Positions 5,771-5,777 of a DNA stretch of 5,777 nucleotides are shown here, one piece after another. Location: assembly GCA_009920595.1 (NCBI GenBank), contig RFZR01000115.1:1-5777 (forward strand), written 5' to 3'. The translations under genes were made by a program, and so were the position numbers. The DNA comes from Alphaproteobacteria bacterium. GTDB lineage: Bacteria; Pseudomonadota; Alphaproteobacteria; Rhizobiales; Beijerinckiaceae. The notes under the pieces were generated by a model. That model was given only the letters and a program-made list of their open reading frames with translations. It was not told the origin of the DNA and made no database searches. Each line of letters starts with the position of its first letter. The first letter of the stretch is position 1.

Positions 5771-5777
5771 CTCTCCC
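5771..5777 (-). promoter_or_regulatory. Ribosome binding site of pufC
   Basis: On the - strand GGGAGAG lies at 5777-5771, with its GGGAG core 9 nt before the pufC ATG at 5763. It supports the chosen start, which also begins directly with the expected membrane helix. The window ends here, so whether the site lies within the pufM 3' end or in a spacer cannot be seen. Confidence 0.65.

Noticed and set aside
1..5777. Search for CRISPR arrays, tRNA or rRNA genes, transposases and PpsR (TGT-N12-ACA) sites in the spacers
   Set aside because: No direct repeat arrays, cloverleaf-like sequences or transposase motifs were seen by eye, and no TGT-N12-ACA match was found in the short intergenic stretches.

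Overview
This window is part of a photosynthesis gene cluster from a purple, bacteriochlorophyll a-type alphaproteobacterium. Six genes lie on the + strand and one on the - strand, and coding density is very high. A Bch2/PucC-type transporter lying directly before bchP, a c2-type cytochrome and a tetrahaem reaction-centre cytochrome (PufC) together point to an anoxygenic phototroph with a type II reaction centre. The order pucC-like, bchP, then an isopentenyl diphosphate isomerase recalls the bchG-bch2-bchP-idi arm of other alphaproteobacterial clusters. Moderate GC (about 55% by eye) and the gene set suggest Hyphomicrobiales (Rhizobiales) or a relative. I cannot name a genus.

Layout: positions 1-1128 hold the 3' part of a Bch2/PucC-family membrane protein whose 5' end lies outside the window. 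bchP (1136-2335) follows after 7 bp. tspO (2332-2838) overlaps bchP by an ATGA junction. A 100-residue three-helix membrane protein of unknown function (2831-3133) overlaps tspO by 8 bp. After 47 bp comes a small soluble cytochrome c2 (3181-3561). After another 49 bp comes a type 2, FMN-dependent isopentenyl diphosphate isomerase (3611-4627), whose start codon lies in a strong inverted repeat. The 110 bp convergent spacer (4628-4737) holds two hairpins: a repeat-like palindrome just after idi, and a textbook intrinsic terminator reading leftward for pufC. pufC (5763-4738, - strand) runs almost to the right edge; pufM and the rest of the puf operon probably lie just beyond.

How the genes fit together: idi supplies C5 isoprenoid units for carotenoids and for the geranylgeranyl/phytyl tail. 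BchP reduces geranylgeranyl to phytyl on bacteriochlorophyll. The Bch2/PucC protein probably helps handle pigment or assemble antenna. TspO binds porphyrins and in Rhodobacter modulates photosynthesis gene expression. Cytochrome c2 carries electrons from the bc1 complex to PufC, which re-reduces the photo-oxidised special pair. Most of this is a recognisable photosynthesis cluster. The less ordinary points are the unassigned membrane protein, the type 2 Idi where some relatives carry type 1, the hairpin over the idi start codon, and a PufC without a lipoprotein cysteine.
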